Source of the DNA: Salinarimonas ramus
Lineage (GTDB): Bacteria; Pseudomonadota; Alphaproteobacteria; Rhizobiales; Beijerinckiaceae
Length of the DNA stretch: 64,000 bases
Assembly: GCF_014645695.1 (NCBI RefSeq)
Contig: NZ_BMMF01000007.1
Location: forward strand, 1-64,000
Reading direction: 5' to 3'
Shown: positions 17,152 to 25,882 of the stretch, piece after piece
Numbering within the stretch: position 1 is the first letter of the stretch
Layout: every line of letters begins with the position of its first letter
Translations under genes and position numbers: made by a program
Notes under the pieces: model-generated
Told to the model about the DNA's origin: nothing
The model's input: the letters and a program-made list of their open reading frames with translations, nothing else
Databases searched by the model: none

Positions 17152-18102
17152 GTGCTCGCCACGGCTTCCTCAGCGGACAATCGCCGCGGCATCCTCGCGA
17201 TGCTGGTCGGCATGGGTCTCTTCGTCGTGAGCGACGCGACGATGAAGCTCGCCTCCGCCCACTTCCCCACGGGACAGATGCTCGCGGTGCGCGGCGCGTT
17301 CGCCAGCGCGCTCGTTCTCGTCCTCGTCGTCGCGATGGGGGAGGCGCACCGGCTGCGCGCCCTGGCGCAGCCTTTCGTCGCGGGCCGCGCGCTGATCGAA
17401 TCCGTCATCGCCTTCATGTTCATCTCGGCGCTGGCGACGGCGCCGCTGGCTGACCTCACCGCCATCCTGCAGGCGGCGCCGATCATCGTGACGCTGCTCC
17501 TCGTCGTTCTCGGCCTCGAGAGGGTGGGCTGGCGGCGCTGGGCGGCGATCCTCGTCGGCTTCGCGGGCGTGCTGCTGATCGTGCGTCCGGGGCCGGAGGG
17601 CTTCGACACGAGCGCACTCCTTGCGCTCGCGGCCGCGATCCTGGTCGCGGGGCGCGACCTCGTCACGCGGCTGATCCACGCGGACGTGCCCTCCATCGTC
17701 GTCGTGCTCGGCACGACGGCCATGGTGGCGATCGTCGGACCGGCGATCGGCCTCGCGCTCGGCGAGGAGTGGCGGCCGGTCCTGCGCGCCGAGACGCTCA
17801 TCCTGGTTGGTGCCGCATGCCTCTACGTGCTCGCCAACATCGCCATCGTCACCGCCTTCCGGAAGGCGGACGTCTCCGTCGTGGCGCCCTTCCGTTACGC
17901 CTCGGTCGCGGCGGCGCTCGTCGTCGGCTTCCTCGTCTTCGGCGAGTTCCCCGACGCGGTCGCGCTGTCGGGCTTTGCCCTCGTCGTCGGCGCCGGCATC
18001 TATTCCTGGCACCGAGAGCGCATCCGCCGCGACGAGGCGCTCGATCCGTCTGCGACGACGCATCAGCCGGCCGCATCCCCCCGCCGAGGAGATCCCGCAT
18101 GA
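17152..18102 (+). CDS. EamA-domain (DMT superfamily) transporter
   Basis: A 316-residue inner-membrane protein with about ten hydrophobic helices arranged as two EamA repeats (first half about residues 10-145, second about 155-300), the drug/metabolite transporter plan. The substrate is unknown; relatives export amino acids or metabolites. The start is taken as GTG at 17152, which has an AGGA about 13 nt upstream; an ATG at 17200 is the main alternative. Its stop overlaps the start of the following MFS gene by ATGA, so both transporters are probably one operon. Confidence 0.8.
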   Translation: MLATASSADNRRGILAMLVGMGLFVVSDATMKLASAHFPTGQMLAVRGAFASALVLVLVVAMGEAHRLRALAQPFVAGRALIESVIAFMFISALATAPLADLTAILQAAPIIVTLLLVVLGLERVGWRRWAAILVGFAGVLLIVRPGPEGFDTSALLALAAAILVAGRDLVTRLIHADVPSIVVVLGTTAMVAIVGPAIGLALGEEWRPVLRAETLILVGAACLYVLANIAIVTAFRKADVSVVAPFRYASVAAALVVGFLVFGEFPDAVALSGFALVVGAGIYSWHRERIRRDEALDPSATTHQPAASPRRGDPA

Positions 18103-19295
18103 CGGCGCCGCGCCGCCCTCCCCTCGCGATCCTCGTCGCGATCTCCGCGCTCCAGCCCTTCGCGCTGAACGTCCTCGCGCCTGCGACGCCGGGCCTCTCG
18201 CGGGCGCTCTCCGTCGATTACGCCACCGTCCAGCTGACGCTGACGATCTACCTCGTCGCGGTGGCGGCGACGCAGCTCTTCGTCGGCCCGATCTCGGATC
18301 GCATCGGCCGTCGCCCCTGCATCCTCGCGGGCGCGGCGCTCTTCCTCGTGGGATCGCTCGTCGGGGCGGCGGCGAACGGCATCGAGACGCTGATCCTGGC
18401 GCGCGCCATCCAGGCGGCGGGCGGCGGCACCTGTTTCGCGCTCGCCCGCGCCGTCGTGCGCGACACCGCCTCGAAGGACGAGAGCGCGAGCCTCATCGGC
18501 TACATCACCATGGCGATGGTGGTCTCGCCCATGGTCGCGCCGCTCTTCGGCGGCTTCCTCGACGAGCGCTTCGGCTGGCGCGCGATCTTCGTCGCCACCG
18601 CGATCCTGGCCGCGGGCGTCGGCGTCGCGACCGTGATGCTGCTCGGCGAGACGGCGCCGCGCAACGCGAGCTCGTCCATCGTCACGACTTTGCGCGGCTT
18701 CCCGACCCTGCTGCGGGACCGGCTCTTTCTCGCCTATACGCTGGCTCTCGCCTTCACGTCGGCGGCCTTCTTCGGCTTCATCGCGGGAGCGCCCTACGTG
18801 GTCGTCGAAACCATGGGCCGGCCCGCCGACGTCTACGGCGCCTACTTCATCCTGAGCGCCGGCGGCTACATGGCGGGCAACTTCCTCACCGGGCGCTTCG
18901 GACGGCGGATGGGGACCGAGCGGATGATCGTCTTCGGAACCGCCGCCTCGGTCGTGACGACGGCCTCGGCCGTGGTGCTGGCCCTGATCGGCCCCTGGAC
19001 GCCCGCGACGCTGTTCGTGCCGCTCGCCCTCAACGCCGTCGCCAACGGCCTCTCGATCCCCAGCGCCACGGCGGCGGCGCTCTCCGTGAGGCCCGACCTC
19101 GCAGGCACCGCGGCGGGCCTCGCCGGCTCGACGCAGCTCGGCACGGGAGCGCTCGCCGCCTTCGTCGTCGGCGATCTCGTGACGCGCTGGGCGCCCTCGC
19201 TCGTGGTGATCATGTTCGCCTGCACCGGGGCGGGCTTCGCCTGCGCCGTGATGGCACGGCGTACGGAGCGGCTGCGCGCGAAGCCGGCCGCGTGA
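18099..19295 (+). CDS. MFS multidrug efflux transporter, Bcr/CflA type
   Basis: A 398-residue inner-membrane transporter with about 12 helices. The N-terminal block (LNVLAPATPGLSRALSVDYA) and the loop motif GPISDRIGRRPCILAG place it in the Bcr/CflA drug-efflux group. ATG at 18099 overlaps the upstream EamA gene stop (ATGA), with GAGGAG about 12 nt before it. The exported compound is unknown. It is only about as similar to the MFS protein at 6.5 kb as two members of one family, not a recent duplicate. Confidence 0.85.
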   Translation: MTAPRRPPLAILVAISALQPFALNVLAPATPGLSRALSVDYATVQLTLTIYLVAVAATQLFVGPISDRIGRRPCILAGAALFLVGSLVGAAANGIETLILARAIQAAGGGTCFALARAVVRDTASKDESASLIGYITMAMVVSPMVAPLFGGFLDERFGWRAIFVATAILAAGVGVATVMLLGETAPRNASSSIVTTLRGFPTLLRDRLFLAYTLALAFTSAAFFGFIAGAPYVVVETMGRPADVYGAYFILSAGGYMAGNFLTGRFGRRMGTERMIVFGTAASVVTTASAVVLALIGPWTPATLFVPLALNAVANGLSIPSATAAALSVRPDLAGTAAGLAGSTQLGTGALAAFVVGDLVTRWAPSLVVIMFACTGAGFACAVMARRTERLRAKPAA

Positions 19296-19298
19296 CGC

Positions 19299-19505
19299 TC
19301 AACCGCGCTTGAGCCCCGCCTTGGCGCGGGCGTTGATCATCGGCTTGAGCTGGTTGGAATCCTGCGGATCCGACTCGTCCGGGAACTGCTCGTCGCGGAT
19401 GCCATCGCGCGGCGTCGTGCGCGCGTGCTCCTCGCGGGCCAGATCCGCACCGGGCGACTTCGCCTTCTCCGGGTCGACCGACTTGACCATGTCCTTGTTG
19501 GTCAT
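19299..19505 (-). CDS. small hydrophilic protein, unknown function
   Basis: A 68-residue highly charged protein rich in Lys, Asp and Pro (MTNKDMVKSVDPEKAKSPGA ... NQLKPMINARAKAGLKRG) with no hydrophobic segment. I do not know the family. It is the second gene of a leftward pair: the small lipoprotein gene ends 27 bp upstream. It should therefore share the EcfG-type promoter ahead of that gene, which suggests a stress role. The stop lies 3 bp from the convergent MFS gene. Confidence 0.6.
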   Translation of the reverse strand: MTNKDMVKSVDPEKAKSPGADLAREEHARTTPRDGIRDEQFPDESDPQDSNQLKPMINARAKAGLKRG

Positions 19506-19532
19506 CGCGTCCTCCGATCCTCGCCGTGGCGA

Positions 19533-19754
19533 TCAGTAGCGGTAGCAGACGTCGCGGCCGTAGAGCTCGTCGAACTCGCACGCGACCCGCTCGCCGCCCG
19601 CGCCCGCCCCGCGCTCCACGGTAACGCCCCCGATCGCCGCGCCCGTCGTCGCGCCGGTGGTCGCGCCCGGTCCGTAGGGCGAGCACGCCGCGAGCGATCC
19701 CGCGAGGAGGATGCAGATGACAGGTGCGGCAAGGCGACGCAGTGTGACGCGCAT
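19533..19754 (-). CDS. small lipoprotein
   Basis: A 73-residue lipoprotein precursor. The signal peptide (MRVTLRRLAAPVICILLAGS) ends in the lipobox LAAC, so the mature protein would start at that cysteine. A Gly/Ala/Thr-rich glycine-zipper-like stretch (GATTGATTGAAIGGVTV) follows, then a short tail with two cysteines (CEFDELYGRDVCYRY). Function unknown. The ATG at 19754 is chosen over an in-frame start at 19901 because only the shorter form begins with a signal peptide. An exact EcfG-type promoter lies 43 bp upstream. Confidence 0.75.
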   Translation of the reverse strand: MRVTLRRLAAPVICILLAGSLAACSPYGPGATTGATTGAAIGGVTVERGAGAGGERVACEFDELYGRDVCYRY

Positions 19755-19796
19755 GGGACGGGGCTCCTCGAGGCTCGCATCTTCCGAAGCGCGGCC

Positions 19797-19821
19797 AACG
19801 CCCGCGCGCGGCCCAGGTTCC
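19797..19821 (-). promoter_or_regulatory. EcfG-type promoter of the small lipoprotein operon
   Basis: On the minus strand the sequence is GGAAC (19821-19817), 16 bases, CGTT (19800-19797), an exact match to the general-stress sigma consensus. It is 43 bp ahead of the lipoprotein ATG and should also drive the 68-residue gene downstream. It is divergent from, and about 100 bp away from, a second EcfG-like promoter. Confidence 0.7.
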
Positions 19822-19922
19822 GTCCACGTTCCGCTCCGGCTTCCGCAGCGCTTTGCGCCGGAAGGCGATGGGAGCCTCTCCGATTTCACGGTGCCGCGCA
19901 CCTAGGGCGGTTTCGCGCCGCG

Positions 19923-19947
19923 GGAACCCCACCGGAGCCTGTCGGTT
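19923..19947 (+). promoter_or_regulatory. EcfG-like promoter of the KGG stress protein
   Basis: GGAAC (19923-19927), 16 bases, GGTT (19944-19947) matches the EcfG consensus except for one base in the -10 element. It ends 37 bp ahead of the KGG gene start codon. The -35 element is exact and the spacing is the same as in the four perfect sites of this window. Confidence 0.6.
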
Positions 19948-19984
19948 GAGGTCGCGTCCAAGCAAGAGGCCCGAGGAGGCGAAC

Positions 19985-20182
19985 ATGGCCACTGGCAAGA
20001 CCGCGTCGAAGCGCGGTTTCGCGTCTATGAGCCCGGAGAAGCAGCGGGAGATCGCGAGCAAGGGCGGGCAGAGCGTCCCCGCCTCCAAGCGCTCCTTCTC
20101 GCAGAACCGCGAGCTGGCGTCGGAAGCCGGTCGGAAGGGAGGCCAGTCCTCCACCGTCCCGCGTCCCGCCGAGACGGCTTGA
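19985..20182 (+). CDS. KGG-repeat general stress protein
   Basis: A 65-residue hydrophilic protein with two or three copies of the KGG motif (GFASMSPEKQREIASKGGQS and ELASEAGRKGGQS). This family (E. coli YciG, Bacillus GsiB, fungal Con-10) is intrinsically disordered and induced by desiccation, salt or stationary phase; it is thought to protect macromolecules. ATG at 19985 has GAGGAGG upstream. An EcfG-like promoter directly ahead of the gene supports stress induction. Confidence 0.88.
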   Translation: MATGKTASKRGFASMSPEKQREIASKGGQSVPASKRSFSQNRELASEAGRKGGQSSTVPRPAETA

Positions 20183-20200
20183 GGGCGCACGCGAGACGCG

Positions 20201-20220
20201 CGATCGGGGCTCCCCGATCG
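20201..20220 (+). terminator. hairpin 19 nt after the KGG gene
   Basis: CGATCGGGG (20201-20209) and CCCCGATCG (20212-20220) form a perfect inverted repeat with almost no loop, so an 8-bp stem with a 4-nt loop is likely in RNA. It is the first structure after the KGG stop. No U tract follows. Confidence 0.45.
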
Positions 20221-20287
20221 TGGTGACGAGCGAAGCCCGGACGTCCGCGTCCGGGACCGCGTGACCCACACGTCCGGTCACGTACGG

Positions 20288-20312
20288 CGCCGCGGCAAGA
20301 CCTGCCGCGGCG
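20288..20312. terminator. 10-bp hairpin between the KGG gene and the convergent chemoreceptor gene
   Basis: CGCCGCGGCA (20288-20297) and TGCCGCGGCG (20303-20312) are perfect complements around a 5-nt loop. On the plus strand the sequence GGTTCTTT follows. It lies between convergent genes and could stop transcripts from either side. Confidence 0.5.
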
Positions 20313-20349
20313 CGGTTCTTTCGCACGGGCGCCGGCGACGTCGCGCGCC

Positions 20350-22005
20350 TCAGGCCGCGCGAATGCCGTGGACGAAGGCGCTCACCGCCTCGTCGAGCTG
20401 GCTCGCCGTCTGCGCGAGCTCGTTGGCCGCGCTCAAGACCTGACCCGATGCCGCGCCGGTGGCGGTCGCCGCCTCGCGCACGCCCCCGATGTTCCCGGTG
20501 ACGTGCTCGGTGCCGCGCGCCGCCTCGTTGACGTTGCGCGCGATCTCCTTCGTCGCCGCCTGCTGCTCCTCCACCGCCGAGGCCACCGCGGTCGCGATGC
20601 GGTTCATGTCCTCGATCGTTGCCATGATGCCGCCGATGGCGGTGACGGCGCGGCCGGTCGTCTCCTGCACGCGGGCGATCTGGCCCGAGATCTCGTCCGT
20701 CGCCTTCGCCGTCTGGTCGGCGAGCGTCTTCACCTCGGCCGCGACCACGGCGAAGCCCTTCCCGGCCTCCCCGGCGCGCGCCGCCTCGATGGTGGCGTTG
20801 AGCGCGAGAAGGTTCGTCTGGCTCGCGATCTGGCTGATCATGTCGACGACGTCGCCGATGCGCTGCGCCGCCTGGGAGAGATCCTGGACCGACGCGTTGG
20901 TGGCGCGCGCCTCGTCCACCGCGTGACGCGAGCGCGAGGCGGTCTCGCCGACCTGCACGCCGATCTCGCCCGCGGAGGCCGCCAGCTCCTCCGTCGCCGT
21001 CGCCACCGCCTGGACGTTGGACGAGGTCTGCCCCGCCGCGGAGGCGACCGCGGCCGAGCGACCGTTCGTCTCTTCCGCCGACGCCGTCATGGCGCGGGCC
21101 GTCGCCTCCATCTCCGTCGCGGCAGCGCCGACGCTGCGGGCGAGCCCGCCCACCTTCGCCTCGAACTCGTCGGCGAGCGTGCGCATCGCCCGACGCTTCT
21201 CTTCTTGCGCGCGCGCGTCGCGGTCGCGGGCCTGCGCTTCCATCTCGCGATTGCGGTGGAGCGCCCCCCGGAAGACCTCGAGCGCCGCCGACATCGCCCC
21301 GATCTCGTCGGCGCGTTCCCGCCCGGGGATCGCCGTGTCGAGGTCGCCGTCGGATATCCGCTTCATCGCCGCCGTGATCGCACCGAGCGGGCCCGTGATG
21401 GAACGCCCGAGGAGGAAGGCGACGACGACGCCGAACAGCACCGCACCCGCCGTCGCCCAGATGGCGAGCGTCGCGGCCGACGAGATCGTCGCCTCGATGC
21501 GCGGGCCGATCTCGTCGCGCTTCGCGTCGAGACGCCGCCCCGCCTCCTCGATCGTCCGGCCGGCATCGCGCCCGGCTTCGAGGAGCGCGAGATAGGCGGG
21601 CGTCTCCCCCGTTTCGCGCCGCGCGGCCTCGAAGGCGCGTGCATAGGCGGCAGGCTTCTCGCCGAGGCCGGCGATGATCGCCGTGAGGGACGGGTCGACC
21701 GCGATCTCGCGCGCATGCTCCAGAGCCGTGACGGCGTCGGCGAGGCGCTCGTCGTAGCGCTCCACGTGGCTGGCATCGCCGCTGAGCACGTAGCTCTCGG
21801 CCGCCACGCGCACGCCGTACATCCGCGCGCGCATCTCGCCGATGGCGGAGGAGACGCGCGCCACCTCGCGGTAATCCTGGTAGAGCGCGCTGGCGTCGAG
21901 CAGCGCGAAGGTCGTCTTCACGGCGACGCCGGCGAGCGCCACGAGCACGATCGCGAAGCCGAGCGCGATCTTCGTCTTGATAGTGGCCCGCAGGATTGAG
22001 CCCAT
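20350..22005 (-). CDS. methyl-accepting chemotaxis protein, transmembrane
   Basis: A 551-residue inner-membrane chemoreceptor. An N-terminal helix (about residues 10-34), a periplasmic four-helix-type sensor (about 35-180) and a second helix (about 182-203) are followed by a HAMP domain ([20 protein letters not shown]) and a cytoplasmic signalling domain. The hairpin tip is [20 protein letters not shown]. No CheB/CheR-docking pentapeptide is visible at the C-terminus. It signals through CheA/CheW, which are not in this window. ATG at 22005. Ligand unknown. Confidence 0.92.
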   Translation of the reverse strand: MGSILRATIKTKIALGFAIVLVALAGVAVKTTFALLDASALYQDYREVARVSSAIGEMRARMYGVRVAAESYVLSGDASHVERYDERLADAVTALEHAREIAVDPSLTAIIAGLGEKPAAYARAFEAARRETGETPAYLALLEAGRDAGRTIEEAGRRLDAKRDEIGPRIEATISSAATLAIWATAGAVLFGVVVAFLLGRSITGPLGAITAAMKRISDGDLDTAIPGRERADEIGAMSAALEVFRGALHRNREMEAQARDRDARAQEEKRRAMRTLADEFEAKVGGLARSVGAAATEMEATARAMTASAEETNGRSAAVASAAGQTSSNVQAVATATEELAASAGEIGVQVGETASRSRHAVDEARATNASVQDLSQAAQRIGDVVDMISQIASQTNLLALNATIEAARAGEAGKGFAVVAAEVKTLADQTAKATDEISGQIARVQETTGRAVTAIGGIMATIEDMNRIATAVASAVEEQQAATKEIARNVNEAARGTEHVTGNIGGVREAATATGAASGQVLSAANELAQTASQLDEAVSAFVHGIRAA

Positions 22006-22370
22006 CGTCTTGCCCTCGGTTGGCCCGGCACGTCACCGGGGTTCGGTCATGTTTCATGGGCCGGCGAGGATCGGGGGCGCCGTGGCGAGCGCGCACGCGA
22101 CATCGTCCGCTCGCCGCCTCGATGGCGACGGCGTCGGCGCGCCGGTCTCGACCGACGGTCTCCCGATCTCCGCGAGAGCCCCCATGCGGCCGAACGCGCG
22201 CGCCGACGAAGCGCGCTGCGGATGTCGGCTCTTGCCGGACGCGTCGTTCCCGTGCGCGTCTGCCTTATGTTAAAAAGTGGACGCCGGACGTAAACGCCGG
22301 CTTAAAATCCATTCGGTGAGCGTGAAATTTTGAATATTCACGGGCTCTGGTTGGTCGTTCGCACGACCGG
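22006..22370. other. intergenic region between two leftward genes
   Basis: No coding potential is evident. The left part should hold the chemoreceptor promoter, although no recognised sigma site is visible. The right part is unusually AT-rich for this window and holds small inverted repeats: GGTCGT/ACGACC at 22353-22368, three bases past the stop of the gene at 22371, and CGTGAA/TTCACG at 22321-22342. Confidence 0.5.
22276..22301 (-). terminator. possible terminator of the gene at 22371-22937
   Basis: On the minus strand GCCGG (22301-22297) and CCGGC (22287-22283) could pair across a 9-nt loop. GTCCACTTTTT follows, with the T run ending near 22272. It lies about 70 nt past the stop codon. 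The stem is short, so this is tentative. Confidence 0.35.
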
Positions 22371-22937
22371 TCAATGCGGCATCGACATCCGGCGCGCAGG
22401 ATCCCCTTCGGCCTCCGTCACTGCGTCGCGGGAGGCCATGAGCGGGGCCCAGTCCGTGTCGGAGACTTCGAGCCCGGCCGCTTCGAGGCGCGTGCCCATG
22501 TCGCGCGACAGCGAGGCGATCGTCGCGTTGAGCCGCACGCCGAGGCGTCGCGCGGCGTCGGCGGCGAGCGCCGTGTCGCCCGCGCGCGCGGCGGCGATGA
22601 GCGCGAGCGTCGCGCATTCGTGGGCGGTCGCACGACGCGCGCCGATGGCGTGCATGTCCCAATCACGGTGCGGCCAGCTCGTGTCCGTGCGCTGGTTGCG
22701 CAGCGCGAAGCCTAGCAGCAGCGCGTCGGACACCACGGCGCGCGCCGTCTGGCCGTCCGTGGCCCCGGTGAGCCGCTGCTCGAGCATGTCGATCACCGCG
22801 ACGTCGTAGGACGCCTCGAAATCGCCGAGCGCGCGAAAGATGTCGACGACGAGCGCCGTGGTGGGACCGAGCAGGACGTCGACCGTCGCGCGAGGCGCCG
22901 ATCGCTCCGTCGTGCCGAGGTTCGTGTCGGTGGTCAT
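22371..22937 (-). CDS. hypothetical protein
   Basis: I do not recognise this 188-residue soluble protein. It looks largely helical, with a conserved-looking core (ALVVDIFRALGDFEASYDVA, then RRATAHECATLALIAAARAG) and no signal peptide or membrane helix. The ATG at 22937 is chosen because the longer in-frame extension upstream is low-complexity and Arg-rich. A possible EcfG-like promoter with 17-bp spacing lies about 96 bp upstream and diverges from the candidate small RNA. That would place it in the stress response, but the function is unknown. Confidence 0.65.
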   Translation of the reverse strand: MTTDTNLGTTERSAPRATVDVLLGPTTALVVDIFRALGDFEASYDVAVIDMLEQRLTGATDGQTARAVVSDALLLGFALRNQRTDTSWPHRDWDMHAIGARRATAHECATLALIAAARAGDTALAADAARRLGVRLNATIASLSRDMGTRLEAAGLEVSDTDWAPLMASRDAVTEAEGDPARRMSMPH

Positions 22938-23032
22938 GGGCGCCGTCCCGTCCGCGGCGGCCGCTCTACCGGCCGTGTCGAAAGCTATGCCGGGTCTGGG
23001 TTTCGGCGACCCGGCGGTGAGGTCGCAGGGCC

Positions 23033-23058
23033 AACGTCTCCTTTCGCGCGGGGGTTCC
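23033..23058 (-). promoter_or_regulatory. possible EcfG-like promoter with 17-bp spacing
   Basis: On the minus strand GGAAC (23058-23054), 17 bases, CGTT (23036-23033) resembles the general-stress consensus with one extra base in the spacer; 16-17 is accepted in the literature. It is 96 bp upstream of the hypothetical gene at 22937, a long leader. Weaker than the other sites because all perfect sites here use 16. Confidence 0.4.
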
Positions 23059-23146
23059 TCGCCTGCGGCGTCGCGGCCCGAGGGGATGCTTCTCGAGAGC
23101 TGTGCGGGCGGCGTGAGGACGGCTGGAAAAAAAGTTTGAGACCCGC

Positions 23147-23171
23147 GGAACCGCTCTGCGGCACGTGCGTT
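23147..23171 (+). promoter_or_regulatory. EcfG-type promoter with no downstream protein gene
   Basis: GGAAC (23147-23151), 16 bases, CGTT (23168-23171) is an exact general-stress sigma consensus on the plus strand. The next protein gene in that direction starts only at 23934, but a strong terminator occurs at 23215-23246. The promoter would therefore make a transcript of about 70 nt. The -10 element overlaps a 14-bp perfect palindrome (GTTGTCGCGACAAC, 23169-23182) that could bind a regulator. Confidence 0.7.
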
Positions 23172-23177
23172 GTCGCG

Positions 23178-23248
23178 ACAACCGGCTCTTTCTGCCCCCA
23201 CGGGCCGGCACCTAGGGCGCGGGCGCTTCGGCGACCGCGCCCTTTTCT
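23178..23248 (+). ncRNA. candidate stress-induced small RNA (GsrN-like)
   Basis: The span is inferred from an exact EcfG promoter ending at 23171 and a terminator whose U tract starts at 23243. The RNA would have a first hairpin with stem CCGGC (23182-23186)/GCCGG (23204-23208) and a 17-nt loop rich in C and U (CUUUCUGCCCCCAC), then the terminator hairpin. Caulobacter GsrN, an EcfG-family-dependent small RNA that binds katG mRNA through a C-rich loop, has the same plan. No coding sequence of note is present. The ends are predicted, and homology to GsrN rests on architecture only. Confidence 0.55.
23215..23246 (+). terminator. UUCG-capped intrinsic terminator
   Basis: GGGCGCGG (23215-23222) pairs with CCGCGCCC (23235-23242); inside, CGC-TTCG-GCG (23224-23233) forms a UUCG tetraloop cap with one G-A mismatch. 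TTTTCTGTTT follows directly on the plus strand. It is the most canonical intrinsic terminator in the window, yet no plus-strand protein gene precedes it within 2.9 kb. Confidence 0.75.
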
Positions 23249-23335
23249 GTTTCGCGCCCGCCATGACGAATCGAAACGCCCGCCGCGAGCGAGCCGGGCG
23301 GGCGACCGATCCTCCGAAGCGAACTGGATCAGGGC

Positions 23336-23614
23336 TCAGCGCGCGCAGGAGATCGCGAGCGCGCCCTCCTCGCCGGCGCCGAAGCGCACCGCGCGGGAGA
23401 AGCCGTGGGCGTTGCACCACGATTGGGCGACGATGGCGCCGCATTCCTCGCCCCGCTCCAGGCAGCGCGTCGCCCCGTAGCCGTCGGCGGCGGGGATGAC
23501 GAAGTCGCCGGTCTCCGACGCGGCCCGGGAGGCCTCGGTGGGAACGAGCATGAAGGACAGGGAGAGAGCGGCGCCGAGCGCCAGGAACGCGGTGAGGGCA
23601 ACGACGCGACGCAT
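23336..23614 (-). CDS. small secreted four-cysteine protein, unknown function
   Basis: A 92-residue precursor with an N-terminal signal sequence (MRRVVALTAFLALGAALSLS) and a mature part of about 60 residues. It has four cysteines (TRCLERGEECGA, SWCNAHG and the C-terminal SCAR) that could form two disulfides in the periplasm. No family recognised. ATG at 23614. It converges on the candidate small RNA, with about 90 bp between the terminator and its stop. Confidence 0.65.
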   Translation of the reverse strand: MRRVVALTAFLALGAALSLSFMLVPTEASRAASETGDFVIPAADGYGATRCLERGEECGAIVAQSWCNAHGFSRAVRFGAGEEGALAISCAR

Positions 23615-23933
23615 GATGGACAGTCCGGTTCTACAGCGGGACGATGCCGCAGATTGACGCGGCCGGGTTTTCGGTTCGTTAAGCGTCGCCCCGCCGCCGG
23701 GAACGCATCACGCACGCGGGCGGCGTCTTGACTGATTTGCGCGAAAAAGGCAATCAGGTTCCATGCAGACGGCGCGTCCCATCGCCATTTCCATTTGTCG
23801 CTAGCGCTCACCCGCTGGCTGGAGCCGTCACGTCCTCACGACAGGTCGACATCTCCCCGAGCCGGCGGGCACCGGAGGTTGTCGCATGGGTGATCATCGC
23901 GTCGAGACATCGGCCGGACCCGCGGAGGAACGT
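23615..23933. other. intergenic region ahead of cysS
   Basis: This 319-bp gap separates the small secreted protein gene (leftward) from cysS (rightward), so it should hold both promoters. I see no tRNA, T-box or other leader structure. A TTGACT at 23729-23734 followed by AATCAG is a possible but unconvincing housekeeping promoter for cysS. Confidence 0.4.
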
Positions 23934-25366
<1,433 letters not shown>

Positions 25367-25370
<4 letters not shown>

Positions 25371-25882
25371 CCCGCACGCCGCCCGTCGCGCTCCGCCCCC
25401 TCCTCGCCGACGACGTCGTCGTCTGCGCGCAGATCTTCCGCGACGCCATCGAGGCGCTGACGGGAGAGGATTACGACGTCGGGCAGCAGGAGGCCTGGGC
25501 CTCGGCCGCCGACGATCTCGACGCCTTCGGCGCGCGCCTCGGCAAGGCCCTGACCATCGTGGCCGTGGAGGACGGCGAGGTCGTGGGCTTCGCCTCGCTC
25601 GAGGGCAACGAGACCTTCGACATGCTCTACGTCGCCCCCGACGCGTCGGGGCGCGGCGTCGCGACGACGCTCTCCGACGCGATCGAGAAGCTCGCCGGCG
25701 CCCGCGGCACGAAGGTTTTGTCGGTGAAGGCCTCCGACACCGCCCTGCCCTTCTTCATGGATCGCGGCTACGAGCCGCGCGAACGCGCCACCGTCCATCG
25801 TGCGGGCCAATGGCTCGCCAGCACGACGATGACGAAGGCGCTCGAGCCGCCGCAGACGAGCGGCCAAGGAAGACCCTCATGA
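25367..25882 (+). CDS. GNAT-family N-acetyltransferase
   Basis: A 171-residue cytoplasmic acetyltransferase of the GNAT fold. The acetyl-CoA-binding region is near residues 80-110 ([20 protein letters not shown], a relaxed Q/R-x-x-G-x-G/A loop). The C-terminal half resembles YafP/ElaA-like acyltransferases with FFMDRGYEP near residue 135. The substrate is unknown. It overlaps cysS upstream and cimA downstream by 4 nt at each end, so its translation is tightly coupled to both. Confidence 0.85.

Noticed and set aside
6467-19295. The two Bcr/CflA MFS genes as a recent duplication
   Set aside because: They share only family motifs; the N-termini and loops differ widely.
20183-20349. Dense small inverted repeats after the KGG gene as a structured RNA or mobile repeat
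   Set aside because: They are separate simple hairpins consistent with terminators between convergent genes; there is no nested arm structure like that at 57.8 kb.
22006-22370. A hidden RNA gene or riboswitch in the gap between two leftward genes
   Set aside because: Only short stems and an AT-rich patch are visible, without a clear promoter-terminator pair.
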